Positions 1 to 8,637 are shown, numbered from the stretch's first letter. The stretch is 42,679 nt of DNA from Nocardia sp. (GCA_014360565.1 JACIXH010000017.1:1-42679), one strand, 5' to 3'. The notes: generated by a model not told the origin, from the sequence alone. Made by a program: numbers and translations.

Positions 1-139
1 GCGCGCTGTCCGCCTCGTGTACCAGGGCGACCGGCTGCCCGGTGGCGGGGTCGAGATTTTCGAAGCTGCGCTGCGGGTCCGGGTCGACGAAGCCGCCGTC
101 CACGTAGTTGCGAATCCAGGCTTCGCGAGATGTGGTCAT
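1..139 (-). CDS. Aldehyde dehydrogenase, N-terminal fragment (runs off left edge)
   Basis: Reading leftward from an ATG at 139, 46 codons stay open to the window edge. The peptide has the usual opening of NAD(P)-dependent aldehyde dehydrogenases: an IRNYVDGGFV strand, then NLDPATGQPVALV, corresponding to the 'NPATGE.ia.V' strand at the start of the Rossmann domain. The cofactor and catalytic regions lie outside the window, so the substrate cannot be judged. A weak GGGA precedes the start. The family call is fairly safe from this N-terminus; the exact subfamily is not determinable. Confidence 0.7.
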   Translation of the reverse strand, partial: MTTSREAWIRNYVDGGFVDPDPQRSFENLDPATGQPVALVHEADSA

Positions 140-203
140 GGTCCCATGATTGGCCGTCACTTCATGCCGAACAAATGCGAAATTGCTCGCTAGCTATAGC
201 TGA

Positions 204-632
204 ATGAACATATCGTCGAGCTGGCCGCCGCCTCCGAGACGCCCTCGATTGTCGCGTGGTAGCTGCCCGGAACAGGACTCCGTAGGTTCTGTCGTCCCTG
301 CGGTCGCACGTCTTGTCGGCCTCGACGAGGTCAAGACCCGACTCCGCAAAGAAGCAGCCGTACTCGCCGATCCGTCGGTGCTGACCCGCTGGGCGTCCAG
401 ACATCACCCGAACGTCGCCGCCGATGACCAAGCATTCACATTGTTGCGCGACCGCGCACCGTTGATCCTGTTCGCTGGGGACGTCGGGTCCGGGAAGTCG
501 GCGCTGGCGGAGAGCTTCGGATGCGACCTGGCCGAAGTACTGACCACTCGCGGCACCGGTCACGTCGGCGAGATGACGGCCCTCGTTGGGGACGCATTTG
601 CCAAGGTCATCGCAGAAGCGAAGCTCGGCCGC
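204..632 (+). pseudogene. Broken AAA+ ATPase, TRIP13/Pch2-like remnant
   Basis: The reading frame encodes VARLVGLDEVKTRLRKEA, then PLILFAGDVGSGKSALAESFG (Walker A GDVGSGKS), then TRGTGHVGEMTALVGDAF. This order matches bacterial AAA+ ATPases of the TRIP13/Pch2 type. The gene is damaged. The stretch expected between the Walker A helix and the RGTGHVGEM segment looks shortened. The frame loses similarity after about codon 143 and closes at 704 without Walker B, sensor or arginine-finger motifs. The first ~25 codons look out of frame; another frame near 200-260 gives NEHIVELAAASETPSIVAW, a more protein-like N-terminus. Bacterial TRIP13 homologues often serve HORMA-linked CBASS defence, but no HORMA or nucleotidyltransferase gene is in view. 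The subfamily call is inference. Confidence 0.55.
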
Positions 633-821
633 TCTTCCAGCGGAAAGCTGCTGCGTCCTGGAAGTAGCTGTGGTGGATGTTTGCACGGCTGCGGCGGGCC
701 ATGACAGTCGATGCACGCCCCGCAGTCCCCGCCTGGCGCGGCAGCGTTCGCAGCATTCAGGGAAGGTTCGGAACACTCCGGTCGATGCGCCGCCGCGGCT
801 TGGATCTCACTCCTCCACTAT
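633..821. other. Non-coding stretch downstream of the AAA remnant
   Basis: I see no convincing gene here on either strand. The short open frames are compositionally random arginine/proline-rich shadows. No tRNA, insertion-sequence gene or clear promoter was recognised. Together with the broken ATPase it looks like decaying accessory DNA. Confidence 0.4.
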
Positions 822-930
822 TGCGTCACAGTGACGTTTATGGGCAGTTGGTCCCGGCATATCCGCATTCCCGGATAACCCTCCCCGGCTGGGATTCCCT
901 GGCACCGAGCGACAAAACGTCACAGTGACA
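822..930. repeat. Pair of inverted GTCACnGTGAC(GTTT) repeats, 109-bp unit
   Basis: GTCACAGTGACGTTT at 825-839 reappears inverted as AAACGTCACAGTGAC at 915-929. The arms match at 14 of 15 positions; the only difference is the central base of the 11-bp near-palindrome. Each arm is itself a GTCAC-n-GTGAC dyad. Two readings are possible: two operator half-regions for a dimeric regulator, or terminal inverted repeats of a small non-autonomous element. Some TniA-type transposons have ends beginning with TGTCA, as the outer edge of the right arm does when read inward (TGTCACTGTGACGTTT). No transposase is nearby. Confidence 0.6.
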
Positions 931-952
931 ATTCAACCTCGCGTGGTTGGGG

Positions 953-1561
953 CTACCGTGTCGGCGCCCCGACGATCCGCAGTGCCATTTCCGCGTAGCG
1001 ATCGGCTACCTCGTCGACCGACCAGTCACCACCCGCTCGATACCACCGAGCAATATCGATACCGAGGGACAGCACGGCGACGACGGCCATCTTCGGGTCC
1101 GGGGTGTCGAAATCGCCGGCGGCGACTCCCTGCTCGACGAGCGCGCGCACCGCGTCCTCGGTTTCTCTCCGAATGCCGCGGATCTCGGCGAGATGTTCGG
1201 CGCTCAGCGCGGCCAGCTCGTAGTTCAGGATCCGTGTGACAGCCGGTCGGCCCGCGTGCTCGACGGCAAACGCGCGCACGAGTCCGTGCAGTCGCTGGGC
1301 GGGTGTTCCGGGTGCCGCGACGGCGGAGGTGATCAGCTCGCGTATCTGTTCGTGACCGACGCGCGAGATCAGATACAGCAGTTCTTCTTTGGACTTGTGA
1401 TGCATATAGAGGGCGGCCGGACTCATCCCGGCGGCGGCTGCGATATCGCGCGTGGTGGTTCCGTAGTAGCCCTTCGCGGCGAAAGCCTCGACGGCGGACT
1501 CGAGTAGGCGGATACGTGTCGCCTCCGCTCGTGAGGTGTCCGCCCGGGCCGCATCGGTCAT
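953..1561 (-). CDS. TetR/AcrR-family regulator
   Basis: A 202-residue protein. The N-terminal TetR helix-turn-helix is clear: ATRIRLLESAVEAFAAKGYYGTTTRDIAAAAGMSPAALYMHHKSKEELL, about residues 14-62. An all-helical ligand-binding domain follows. It is transcribed divergently from an acyl-CoA dehydrogenase gene, with a perfect 11-bp-armed palindrome between them. The simplest reading is a repressor of itself and of the dehydrogenase, relieved by an acyl-CoA or related ligand. The ligand is inferred from context only. Confidence 0.85.
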   Translation of the reverse strand: MTDAARADTSRAEATRIRLLESAVEAFAAKGYYGTTTRDIAAAAGMSPAALYMHHKSKEELLYLISRVGHEQIRELITSAVAAPGTPAQRLHGLVRAFAVEHAGRPAVTRILNYELAALSAEHLAEIRGIRRETEDAVRALVEQGVAAGDFDTPDPKMAVVAVLSLGIDIARWYRAGGDWSVDEVADRYAEMALRIVGAPTR

Positions 1562-1636
1562 GGCTCGATTCTGTCAGGTGCAGGGAGCGGCTCGAGCGAT
1601 GTGGGGCTTGACGGCGCGCTGTCGAAGGATCAAGAT

Positions 1637-1662
1637 GGCGATTAAGCAAGCGCTTAATCGCC
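1637..1662. promoter_or_regulatory. 26-bp perfect palindrome, probable TetR operator
   Basis: GGCGATTAAGC (1637-1647) and GCTTAATCGCC (1652-1662) are perfect inverted arms around a 4-base AAGC spacer. The site lies in the 138-bp divergent gap between the TetR gene and the acyl-CoA dehydrogenase gene, 38 bp before the GTG start of the latter. Position, symmetry and arm length are typical of TetR-family operators. Confidence 0.75.
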
Positions 1663-1699
1663 GCGTTTCGACGGCATCGAGTTCCAGAACGGATGAACC

Positions 1700-3499
1700 G
1701 TGACCGACAATCTGCTCTCCAAGCGTGATATCGACTTCTTGCTGTACGAATGGCTGGATGTCACCGCGCTGACCTCCCGTGACAGGTTCGCGGAGCACTC
1801 GCGGGAAACCTTCGACGCGGTACTGGACCTGAGCGCCGACATCGCGGTCCGGGAATTCGCTCCCCACAATAAGAAGGCCGACCAGAACCAGCCCGTCATG
1901 CGGCCCGACGGCACGGTAGAGATGATCGACGAGGTCGCCCACGCGCTCGACATCTTCGCCAAGGCCGGACTCATGGCCGGCCAGTTCGACGAGGAACTCG
2001 GCGGTTTGCAGCTGCCGGTCACGATCGCGCGCACCGCCATGGCGTGGTTGCAGGCAGCCAACGCGAGTACCGCGTCCTACCCACTGCTCACGATGGCCAA
2101 CGCCAACCTTCTGGCCGAGTACGGAACCCCGAGCCAGATCGACGAGTTCGTGCGGCCCATGCTCGAGGGCCGCTATTTCGGGACGATGTGCTTGTCGGAG
2201 CCGCAGGCCGGCTCGTCGCTGGCCGACATCACCACTCGCGCCGTTCGGCAGGACGATGGGATCCATCGTGTCACCGGCACGAAGATGTGGATTTCGGGCG
2301 GCGACCACGAGCTCACCGACAACATCGTGCACCTCGTTCTGGCCAGGACGCCCGACGGCGCCCCGGGCGTCAAAGGCATCTCCCTGTTCATCGTGCCGAA
2401 GTATCTCCACGACGCGGACGGGGCGATCGGTGACCGCAATGACGTCACCCTGATCGGGCTCAACCACAAGATGGGCAACCGCGGCACCACCAACACGCAT
2501 CTGGCGTTCGGAGACGGCACCCACTCCCCTGGCGGCGAGTCCGGCGCGGTCGGATTCCTCGTCGGAGACGAGGGCCGCGGGCTCTCCTACATGTTCCACA
2601 TGATGAACGAAGCGCGTGGCGGCGTCGGGATGCTGGCCACCGTGCTCGGCTACACCGGGTACCTGAAGTCCCTCGAGTACGCGAAGGTCCGCGCGCAGGG
2701 GCGCCCGGTCGGGGTCAAGGATGCCTCGGCGGCGCCCGTGGCGATCATCGAGCACGCCGACGTGCGCCGAATGTTGTTGGCGCAGAAGTCCTATGTCGAG
2801 GGCGCGATGGCGTTGTCGTTGTACTGTGCGAAGCTCGTCGACGAGTCGAAGACAGCAGCCGAGGCAGTTGAGCGTGACGCGGCGGCGTTGCTGCTCGATG
2901 TGCTGACCCCGATCGCCAAGAGCTGGCCGTCGCAGTGGTGCCTGGAGGCCAACAGTCTCGCTATCCAAGTGCACGGCGGCTACGGCTACACCACCGATCA
3001 CGACGTCGAACAGCACTATCGCGACAATCGTCTCAATCCCATCCACGAGGGGACCCACGGTGTGCAGGGCCTCGATCTCCTCGGCCGCAAAGTGGTGATG
3101 GGTGGCGGCGCCGCGATGGCGCTGCTGGGAGGCGAGATCGAGAAGACCCGGATGCGGGCGGGTGCGCTCGGTGGTGCGGCCGCGGTTTTCGCTGACCAGC
3201 TCGGCACGGTGTGGAACAGGGTCGCCGAGATCACCGGCCGACTGTGGTCGACCGGTGATCCGGCTGTGGCACTGGCCAATTCGTCGCTGTACCTGGAAGC
3301 CTTCGGGCATGTTGTCGTGGCCTGGATGTGGCTCGAACAACTCGTTGCCGTGGGAGACGGTGACGATGCCTTCTACCAGGGAAAGCGTGCCGCCGCTCGG
3401 TACTTCTTCACCTACGAGCTGCCGAAGGTGAACCCGCAGCTCGACATCCTCGGCGCCTTGGACACGCTGCTGCTGGAGACCGACCCGGAGTGGTTCTGA
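1700..3499 (+). CDS. Acyl-CoA dehydrogenase, FadE5-like large family
   Basis: A 599-residue flavoprotein predicted to catalyse the first, alpha-beta desaturating step of acyl-CoA beta-oxidation. The length, the CLSEPQAGSSLADITT FAD/substrate loop and the C-terminal extension match the ~600-residue FadE5-type family rather than the ~380-residue MCAD type. The likely catalytic base is Glu450 in NPIHEGTHGVQG, where FadE5-like enzymes have YEGTTAIQ. The GTG start is supported by the divergent palindrome just upstream, although its Shine-Dalgarno is weak. Chain-length specificity cannot be read from sequence. Confidence 0.9.
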   Translation: MTDNLLSKRDIDFLLYEWLDVTALTSRDRFAEHSRETFDAVLDLSADIAVREFAPHNKKADQNQPVMRPDGTVEMIDEVAHALDIFAKAGLMAGQFDEELGGLQLPVTIARTAMAWLQAANASTASYPLLTMANANLLAEYGTPSQIDEFVRPMLEGRYFGTMCLSEPQAGSSLADITTRAVRQDDGIHRVTGTKMWISGGDHELTDNIVHLVLARTPDGAPGVKGISLFIVPKYLHDADGAIGDRNDVTLIGLNHKMGNRGTTNTHLAFGDGTHSPGGESGAVGFLVGDEGRGLSYMFHMMNEARGGVGMLATVLGYTGYLKSLEYAKVRAQGRPVGVKDASAAPVAIIEHADVRRMLLAQKSYVEGAMALSLYCAKLVDESKTAAEAVERDAAALLLDVLTPIAKSWPSQWCLEANSLAIQVHGGYGYTTDHDVEQHYRDNRLNPIHEGTHGVQGLDLLGRKVVMGGGAAMALLGGEIEKTRMRAGALGGAAAVFADQLGTVWNRVAEITGRLWSTGDPAVALANSSLYLEAFGHVVVAWMWLEQLVAVGDGDDAFYQGKRAAARYFFTYELPKVNPQLDILGALDTLLLETDPEWF

Positions 3500-3505
3500 G
3501 ACCGG

Positions 3506-4657
3506 TCAGGCCGGGACGAGCCGTCGGGATTCGGTGGCTTTCTCGGAGCTGGTTTCGGGAGCATTGTCGGCGTCTGCGGTGAGGTACTTATCCGGCAAGG
3601 AGAGTTTTGCGATTGTCCGTAGAGTGAGACCGTACTGGCGGACGAGGGTGCCGGTGGTATAGGGCAGACGATATTCCGCCGCGAGTTGGCGCACCTCCCG
3701 TTGGATTTCGGGGAGCCTGTTGCTCGGCAGATCGGGAAACAGGTGGTGTTCGATTTGGTGGCTGAGGGTCCCGGTCAGAATGCGCATGATGGGTCCGACC
3801 TCGATATTGGCACTGCCCAGGTATTGGCGTAGATACCATTCGCCGCGGGTCTCACCCTCGATATCGCGCCTGGTGAACTTTTCCGCGCCGTCAGGAAAGT
3901 GCCCGCAGAACGTGATGATCTGTTCCCAGACATTCTTGGTGATATTAGCGGTGATATTGGCGCGTATTGTGGATTTCCAGTTTCTCCCGGTCACTGCCGG
4001 GAACACGACATAGTCTTTGAGTAGCTGCTTGCCCGCTTTCTGGACGATTTCGTTGCGAGCGTGCCGGAACTTCCCCTTGTCCTTCTTGCCTGCCAGCACG
4101 CGCGGGATCTCCAGGTGGTACACGCACATACCCAGCTCGTACAGCAGCGATACCGGGACAAGGTAGACGAAGTTGCCGAGGTGGTAGGGGCGCCAGCGGC
4201 GGTCACGGGTGATGCGGAGCAGTCCGTAACCTTCGTCGGGATCGAGTCCGAGGACGTTGGTGAAGACGTGGTGGCGGTAGTTGTGGGCTTCTTTCCAGTG
4301 CGCGGCGGGCATGGAATGATCCCATTCCCATGTGCTGGAGTGGATTTCCGGGTCGTTCATCCAATCCCACTGGCCGTGCATGACGTTGTGCCCGATTTCC
4401 ATGTTCTCGAGCACTTTCGACAGGGTGAGCAAGCCTGTCCCCCACCACCAACTGCTTTTTCTGCCCGAGTCGAGCAGCACCACACGGGCGGCTATCTCGC
4501 AGGCCCGCTGAACGCGGATGACAGTTTTTATGTATTTGGCGTCACGCTCGCCCAAGCTGGATTCGATCTGTTCGCGCAATGCGTCGAGCCGTCGTCCAAA
4601 ATTTTCGATGTCGGTCGGCGAAAGATGCGTGTACGCCTCGACGTCAGTTATAGCCAT
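3506..4657 (-). CDS. Membrane fatty-acid desaturase, DesA3-like
   Basis: A 383-residue di-iron acyl desaturase. All three histidine boxes are present: HNVMHGQW (HxxxH), HNYRHHVFTN (HxxHH) and QIEHHLFP (QxxHH). The order and spacing fit the membrane-bound fatty-acyl desaturase family, including DesA3-type stearoyl/linoleoyl-CoA desaturases. Such enzymes need an electron-transfer reductase; none lies next to this gene, so it must be encoded elsewhere. The gene ends 6 bp from the convergent acyl-CoA dehydrogenase. About 135 bp separate its start from the fadD15-like stop, with no obvious operator. Confidence 0.9.
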   Translation of the reverse strand: MAITDVEAYTHLSPTDIENFGRRLDALREQIESSLGERDAKYIKTVIRVQRACEIAARVVLLDSGRKSSWWWGTGLLTLSKVLENMEIGHNVMHGQWDWMNDPEIHSSTWEWDHSMPAAHWKEAHNYRHHVFTNVLGLDPDEGYGLLRITRDRRWRPYHLGNFVYLVPVSLLYELGMCVYHLEIPRVLAGKKDKGKFRHARNEIVQKAGKQLLKDYVVFPAVTGRNWKSTIRANITANITKNVWEQIITFCGHFPDGAEKFTRRDIEGETRGEWYLRQYLGSANIEVGPIMRILTGTLSHQIEHHLFPDLPSNRLPEIQREVRQLAAEYRLPYTTGTLVRQYGLTLRTIAKLSLPDKYLTADADNAPETSSEKATESRRLVPA

Positions 4658-4792
4658 CTGCTGTTTTCAACCTCTGTTCTGGTGCCGCGCGCCGGGCGCG
4701 ATCCAGGTGAGACTACGAACCTCAGGGGTTGAATCGGTGGGTTATGCGGTAATTCGTTAGACGTAACAGGTGAGCGGAGCGGAGTTGCGGTG

Positions 4793-6607
4793 TCAGCGAC
4801 CAGTCACCGTGGCGGGGGCGTAGATCGCGTCCACCTCGGTGGCGTACTTCTGCATGACGGTGGCGCGCCTGAGCGACATCTTCGGGGTCAGTTCGCCGGT
4901 TGCCTCGGTCCAGTCGACGGGCAGAATGCGGACCTTCTTGATCGCCTCGGCGTGGGACACCTTCTTGTTGGTGTCCTCGACCGCCGCGTCGATCTCGGCG
5001 ACGAGATCCGGGTTCGCGACCAGTGTTTCGTTCGAGGTGTCGGCGGGCAGGTGGTGGCTTTCCTTCCACGCAGGCAGTACTTCGGGGTCGAGGGTGATCA
5101 GGGCGGCGATGAACGGGCGGCCGTCGCCGACCACCATCGCCTGGCTGATCAGCGGGTGGGTGCGCAGCGCGTCCTCCATCAGCGTCGGCGAGACGTTCTT
5201 GCCGCCCGCGGTGACGATGATTTCCTTCTTGCGGCCGGTGATGGTGAGGTAGCCGTCGCGGTCGATGGCGCCGAGATCGCCGGTCCGGAACCAGCCGTCG
5301 GCGAAGGCGTCGGCGGTGGCCTGCGGGTTGCCCCAGTATTCGTCGAACACGACCGGGCCGCGCAGCAGCAGTTCGCCGTCGTCGGCGATCTTGACGGCGT
5401 GGCCATCGGTCGGGCGCCCGACGGTGCCGACCCGGGTGTGGGCCGGGGTGTTCACGGTGATCGCGGCGGTGGTCTCGGTGAGCCCGTAGCCCTCGTAGAC
5501 GGGGATGCCGGCGCCGCGGAAGAAGTGCCCGAGGTGGGCGCCGAGTGGTCCGCCGCCGGATACCGCGGCTTCGCATCGTCCGCCGAGGGCCAGGCGCAGC
5601 TTGCCGTAGACGAGCTTGTCGAACAGTGCGTGGCGCAGCCGCAGGGCGAGACCGGGGCCGCCGTTGTCCAGTGATCGGCTATAGGCGACCGCGGTGTCGG
5701 TGGCCAGGTCGAAGATCTTCCCCGTACCGCCGGCGTGTGCTTTCTGCTTCGCGCCGTTGAAGACCTTCTCGAAGACGCGTGGCACCGCGAGGATGAAATG
5801 GGGGCGGAAGCTGCCGAACTGGTCGACGAGCGTGGACCAGTCGGAGCTGAACGCGACGACCACTTCGGCATCGAGCGCGGCCAGCGTCACGGCGCGGGCG
5901 AAGACGTGGGCGAGGGGCAGGAACATCAGCGTCTTGTTGCCCTGGGTGACGAACTCGCCCAGGGCGATTCGGTCGGACTTCGACTCGGCGTAGAGGTTCG
6001 CGTGGGTGAGGATCACGCCTTTGGGGCGGCCGGTGGTGCCCGAGGTGTAGATCAGGGTCGCCGGGGAGCTCGCGCCCACGGCCGCACGGCGGGTGTGGAC
6101 ACTGTCGTCGTCGAGGTGGGCGCCGCGGCCGGTCAACTCCGCGACGGCGCCCTTGTCGATCTGCAGGATTTCTCGCAGGTCGGGCAGTGCGCCGCTGTCG
6201 ATGTCGTCGATGGTTCGGCGGTGTTGGTCGCTGTCGACGATCAGCAGTGTTGTCGCGGAGTCCTGCAGGATCCACTTGGCCTGTTCGGCGGCGGAGCTGT
6301 CGTAGATGGCGACGGTGCAGCCGCCGGTGGCCCAGATCGCGTGGTCGAGCACGACCCACTCGTAGCGGGTGGGCGCCATGATGGCTACGCGGTCGCCGGG
6401 TTCGACGCCGGAGGCGATGAGGCCCTTGGCCACGTCGGTGACCGTCCGCGCGAATTCGGCCGCGGTGACGTCGGCGAGGCCGCCGCTGCCGTCGGCGACG
6501 TTGAACAGCACGGTGTTCGGCGAGTGCTCGGCGTGCAGGAACACGCTGTCGGAATTGTTCGCGCGTTCTGGAATCGCGTAGGAAGCCGGGGCTTCGTACT
6601 CGTGCAT
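4793..6607 (-). CDS. Long-chain fatty-acid--CoA ligase, FadD15-like
   Basis: A 604-residue adenylate-forming enzyme that activates fatty acids to acyl-CoA via acyl-AMP. Clear motifs are the P-loop LIYTSGTTGRPKGV, YEGYGLTET, the TGDLGAIDRDGYL Asp-containing hinge region and GRKKEIIVTAGGKN with the hinge/catalytic Lys region. The whole protein is close in layout to mycobacterial FadD15. The ATG at 6607 was chosen because homology begins there and a GGAAGG Shine-Dalgarno precedes it; the open frame extends much further upstream through antisense-like sequence. It lies 29 bp downstream of the DUF3533 gene, probably as an operon. Confidence 0.93.
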   Translation of the reverse strand: MHEYEAPASYAIPERANNSDSVFLHAEHSPNTVLFNVADGSGGLADVTAAEFARTVTDVAKGLIASGVEPGDRVAIMAPTRYEWVVLDHAIWATGGCTVAIYDSSAAEQAKWILQDSATTLLIVDSDQHRRTIDDIDSGALPDLREILQIDKGAVAELTGRGAHLDDDSVHTRRAAVGASSPATLIYTSGTTGRPKGVILTHANLYAESKSDRIALGEFVTQGNKTLMFLPLAHVFARAVTLAALDAEVVVAFSSDWSTLVDQFGSFRPHFILAVPRVFEKVFNGAKQKAHAGGTGKIFDLATDTAVAYSRSLDNGGPGLALRLRHALFDKLVYGKLRLALGGRCEAAVSGGGPLGAHLGHFFRGAGIPVYEGYGLTETTAAITVNTPAHTRVGTVGRPTDGHAVKIADDGELLLRGPVVFDEYWGNPQATADAFADGWFRTGDLGAIDRDGYLTITGRKKEIIVTAGGKNVSPTLMEDALRTHPLISQAMVVGDGRPFIAALITLDPEVLPAWKESHHLPADTSNETLVANPDLVAEIDAAVEDTNKKVSHAEAIKKVRILPVDWTEATGELTPKMSLRRATVMQKYATEVDAIYAPATVTGR

Positions 6608-6636
6608 CAAGGGGCCCTTCCACGTGGGTTGATCGG

Positions 6637-7932
6637 TTACTGTGCGGGCGCGTGCTCGATGCCGAGGCGGCGCATGCCGCGTAGGTCGTAGGCGTTGGTG
6701 GCGACCGCGCCCAGGAGCAGGCCGATAGCCAGTCCGGCGAGGGTCATCCACAGTCCCTGTGCCATGCCTGCCTCGAGATGTCCGTCGAAGAACAGGATGG
6801 CGCGCACGGCCAGATAGATCTGGTGCATGGGTTCGAAGGTGGCCATGTCGGCGATCCAGCGCGGTGTCGCTTCGAGCGGGATGGTGCCCGAGGACGAGGG
6901 GATGCCGAGCACCACGAACACGATGAGGTTGATCATCAGGCCTGCTGTGCCGAAGGCGGCCATCACCGACAGGGCGGTGACCGCGATGGCGGCGATCGCC
7001 AGCGTGCCATAGAGAAACAGCATCAGTGGTCGCTCGATGGACATGTCGAGCAGGGTGCCGACACCGAGGAAGACGCCGGAGGCGAGGGGGGCGCTGATCG
7101 TGGCTATCCCCCATTTGACGAGCAGGGTGTGCCAGCGGCTGATCGGGGCCGGGGTGGTGGCTTTGTGCCATGGGCCGTATTCGGCGGGGACGAAGCCCAG
7201 TGAGGCGTCGGCGAGCGAATTGATCATCATGGCGCCGCTGAATCCGACGATCAGCAGGACCAGGGTGTAGAAGAACGCCGCCAGGCCCTGGCCGGTGCCT
7301 TCGGGCAGCGGATGGTAGGCGCTGACCACGACGTCGATCGGTTCGGCGAGTTGCAGTTGGGCCGCGCCGCTGAGTGGGGTGGTGCCGATCGCGGCGCCGA
7401 CCTGTGCGGCGAGTTGGGTGCCGACGGTGCTGTTCACCTGGGTCATCGCCTGGTCGGCGACGGTGTTCATGATCTGGGCGGCGAGGGTGCCTGCCCGCGG
7501 GTTGGTGAGCACGGAGATGATCGGTTGCTCGATCTGGCCGGGGACGATCGAGGCGGCGCCGAGGATGGCCACGCGCTTGGTGAAGTCGCCGGGGATGACG
7601 ATGGCGCCGTATACCTCGCCGTTCTGTAGCTGTCGCTGGGCTTCGTTGATGCCGAGCGGGCGTAGGTCGATTTTGTCGGCGGGGATGTTCTCGCTCAGTG
7701 CGGCGGTGATCTGTTCGCCGATGTTGGCGGGTTTGCCTGCGAGGGTGTCGCCGACGTCTTGGTTGACCAAGGCGATCGGGAAGTCGTGGAGGTGTTTCTC
7801 CGGGTCGGCGGTGTAGCCGAGGTACATGGTGCCCAGCAGCGCCGCCAGGATGGTGACCAGGGTGATCGGGGCCAGCCATTCGCGGATCGGCATGCTGCGC
7901 TGTGTGCGGGTGGGCGCGGTGTTGTCAGTCAT
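6637..7932 (-). CDS. DUF3533 / YhgE-Pip-like multi-spanning membrane protein
   Basis: A 431-residue protein. One N-terminal transmembrane helix (about residues 17-40, IREWLAPITLVTILAALLGTMYLGYTA region) is followed by an outside domain of ~180 residues starting DFPIALVNQDVG. About five more helices follow, from AAFFYTLVLLIVGFSGAMM to the LAGLAIGLLLGAV region. This matches the DUF3533/ABC-2-like permease subunit layout. It is divergent from a TetR gene and upstream of a fadD15-like gene, which suggests export or handling of a lipid or hydrophobic compound. No ATPase partner is encoded, and the substrate is unknown. Confidence 0.8.
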   Translation of the reverse strand: MTDNTAPTRTQRSMPIREWLAPITLVTILAALLGTMYLGYTADPEKHLHDFPIALVNQDVGDTLAGKPANIGEQITAALSENIPADKIDLRPLGINEAQRQLQNGEVYGAIVIPGDFTKRVAILGAASIVPGQIEQPIISVLTNPRAGTLAAQIMNTVADQAMTQVNSTVGTQLAAQVGAAIGTTPLSGAAQLQLAEPIDVVVSAYHPLPEGTGQGLAAFFYTLVLLIVGFSGAMMINSLADASLGFVPAEYGPWHKATTPAPISRWHTLLVKWGIATISAPLASGVFLGVGTLLDMSIERPLMLFLYGTLAIAAIAVTALSVMAAFGTAGLMINLIVFVVLGIPSSSGTIPLEATPRWIADMATFEPMHQIYLAVRAILFFDGHLEAGMAQGLWMTLAGLAIGLLLGAVATNAYDLRGMRRLGIEHAPAQ

Positions 7933-7942
7933 GGCACTGATT

Positions 7943-7993
7943 AATGTAGTCAGCGACAACAAAGTAGTCAATGCAAACATTTGCCGGTTGTCG
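7943..7993. promoter_or_regulatory. Divergent promoter/operator region between DUF3533 and TetR genes
   Basis: On the minus strand TTGACT (7966-7971) and TACATT (7943-7948) are separated by 17 bp, a good sigma-70-type promoter. It would place the transcript start within a few bases of the DUF3533 ATG, so the mRNA would be leaderless or nearly so. Overlapping it are inverted CGACAAC (7954-7960) / GTTGTCG (7987-7993) and a direct TAGTCA repeat. These are candidate binding sites for the adjacent TetR protein. Confidence 0.5.
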
Positions 7994-8010
7994 GATATCC
8001 TGCTCGTACC

Positions 8011-8607
8011 ATGGCCCTGCACACCCCGTACCACCACGGAGACCTGCGCGCAGCCCTGCTGACGCGCGCCGAGGCGACGCTGCGCGAGTCCGGCGTGGAC
8101 GGACTGTCCCTGCGACAACTGGCCCGCGACACCGGTGTCAGCCATGCGGCGCCGAGCAGGCATTTCCGCGACAAGCAGGCACTACTCGACGCACTCGCCG
8201 TCACGGGCCTGCACCGTCTCGGCGCCTGCTTCGAACAAGCCGTGATCGAGGGACCCATCACAGCCCGTCTGCAGACAGTCGCCTACGCCTATCTGCGATT
8301 CGCCGTCGACAATCTCGAGCTCTTGCCGCTGATGTTCGCGCGCAGACACGACTCGACCTCCGCCGATATCCAGGAAGCTGTCGACCGGGCCTTCGCCGTG
8401 CCGATCGCGTTGATCGCCGAAGGTCAGGCCACCGGCGAGATCGTCGCAGGCGACCCCAAACGCTTGGGTGTCACCGCCTTGGCCGCCCTACAGGGTCTGG
8501 CCACCTTCGTCGGGTCCGGCTACACCGCCGACTACGACTCCGAGCAGTTGCTCGACGACCTGGTCCGCCACCTCACCCTCGGCCTACTCCCCCGCACCGC
8601 ATCCTGA
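8011..8607 (+). CDS. TetR/AcrR-family regulator
   Basis: A 198-residue protein starting at the ATG MALHTPYHHGDLRAALL. The helix-turn-helix is at about residues 10-55 (LSLRQLARDTGVSHAAPSRHFRDKQALLDAL). A TetR_C-type helical domain with EQLLDDLVRHLTLGLL at the end follows. It is divergent from the DUF3533-fadD15 operon, with a 78-bp gap carrying symmetrical repeats, so it is the likely local repressor. A TATCCT hexamer at 7996-8001 would place its own transcript start close to the ATG. Confidence 0.85.
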   Translation: MALHTPYHHGDLRAALLTRAEATLRESGVDGLSLRQLARDTGVSHAAPSRHFRDKQALLDALAVTGLHRLGACFEQAVIEGPITARLQTVAYAYLRFAVDNLELLPLMFARRHDSTSADIQEAVDRAFAVPIALIAEGQATGEIVAGDPKRLGVTALAALQGLATFVGSGYTADYDSEQLLDDLVRHLTLGLLPRTAS

Positions 8608-8637
8608 CGTGCGAAACAGGCACTAGCCGAACAGTTT

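Noticed and set aside
1574..3340. 588-codon open frame antisense to the acyl-CoA dehydrogenase gene
   Set aside because: The sense strand encodes a complete, motif-bearing enzyme; the antisense product has no recognisable domain and arises from high-GC codon bias.
6608..7879. Upstream extension of the fadD15-like reading frame to 1028 codons
   Set aside because: The extension is arginine/proline-rich and lies out of frame over the DUF3533 gene; homology and a ribosome site support the start at 6607.
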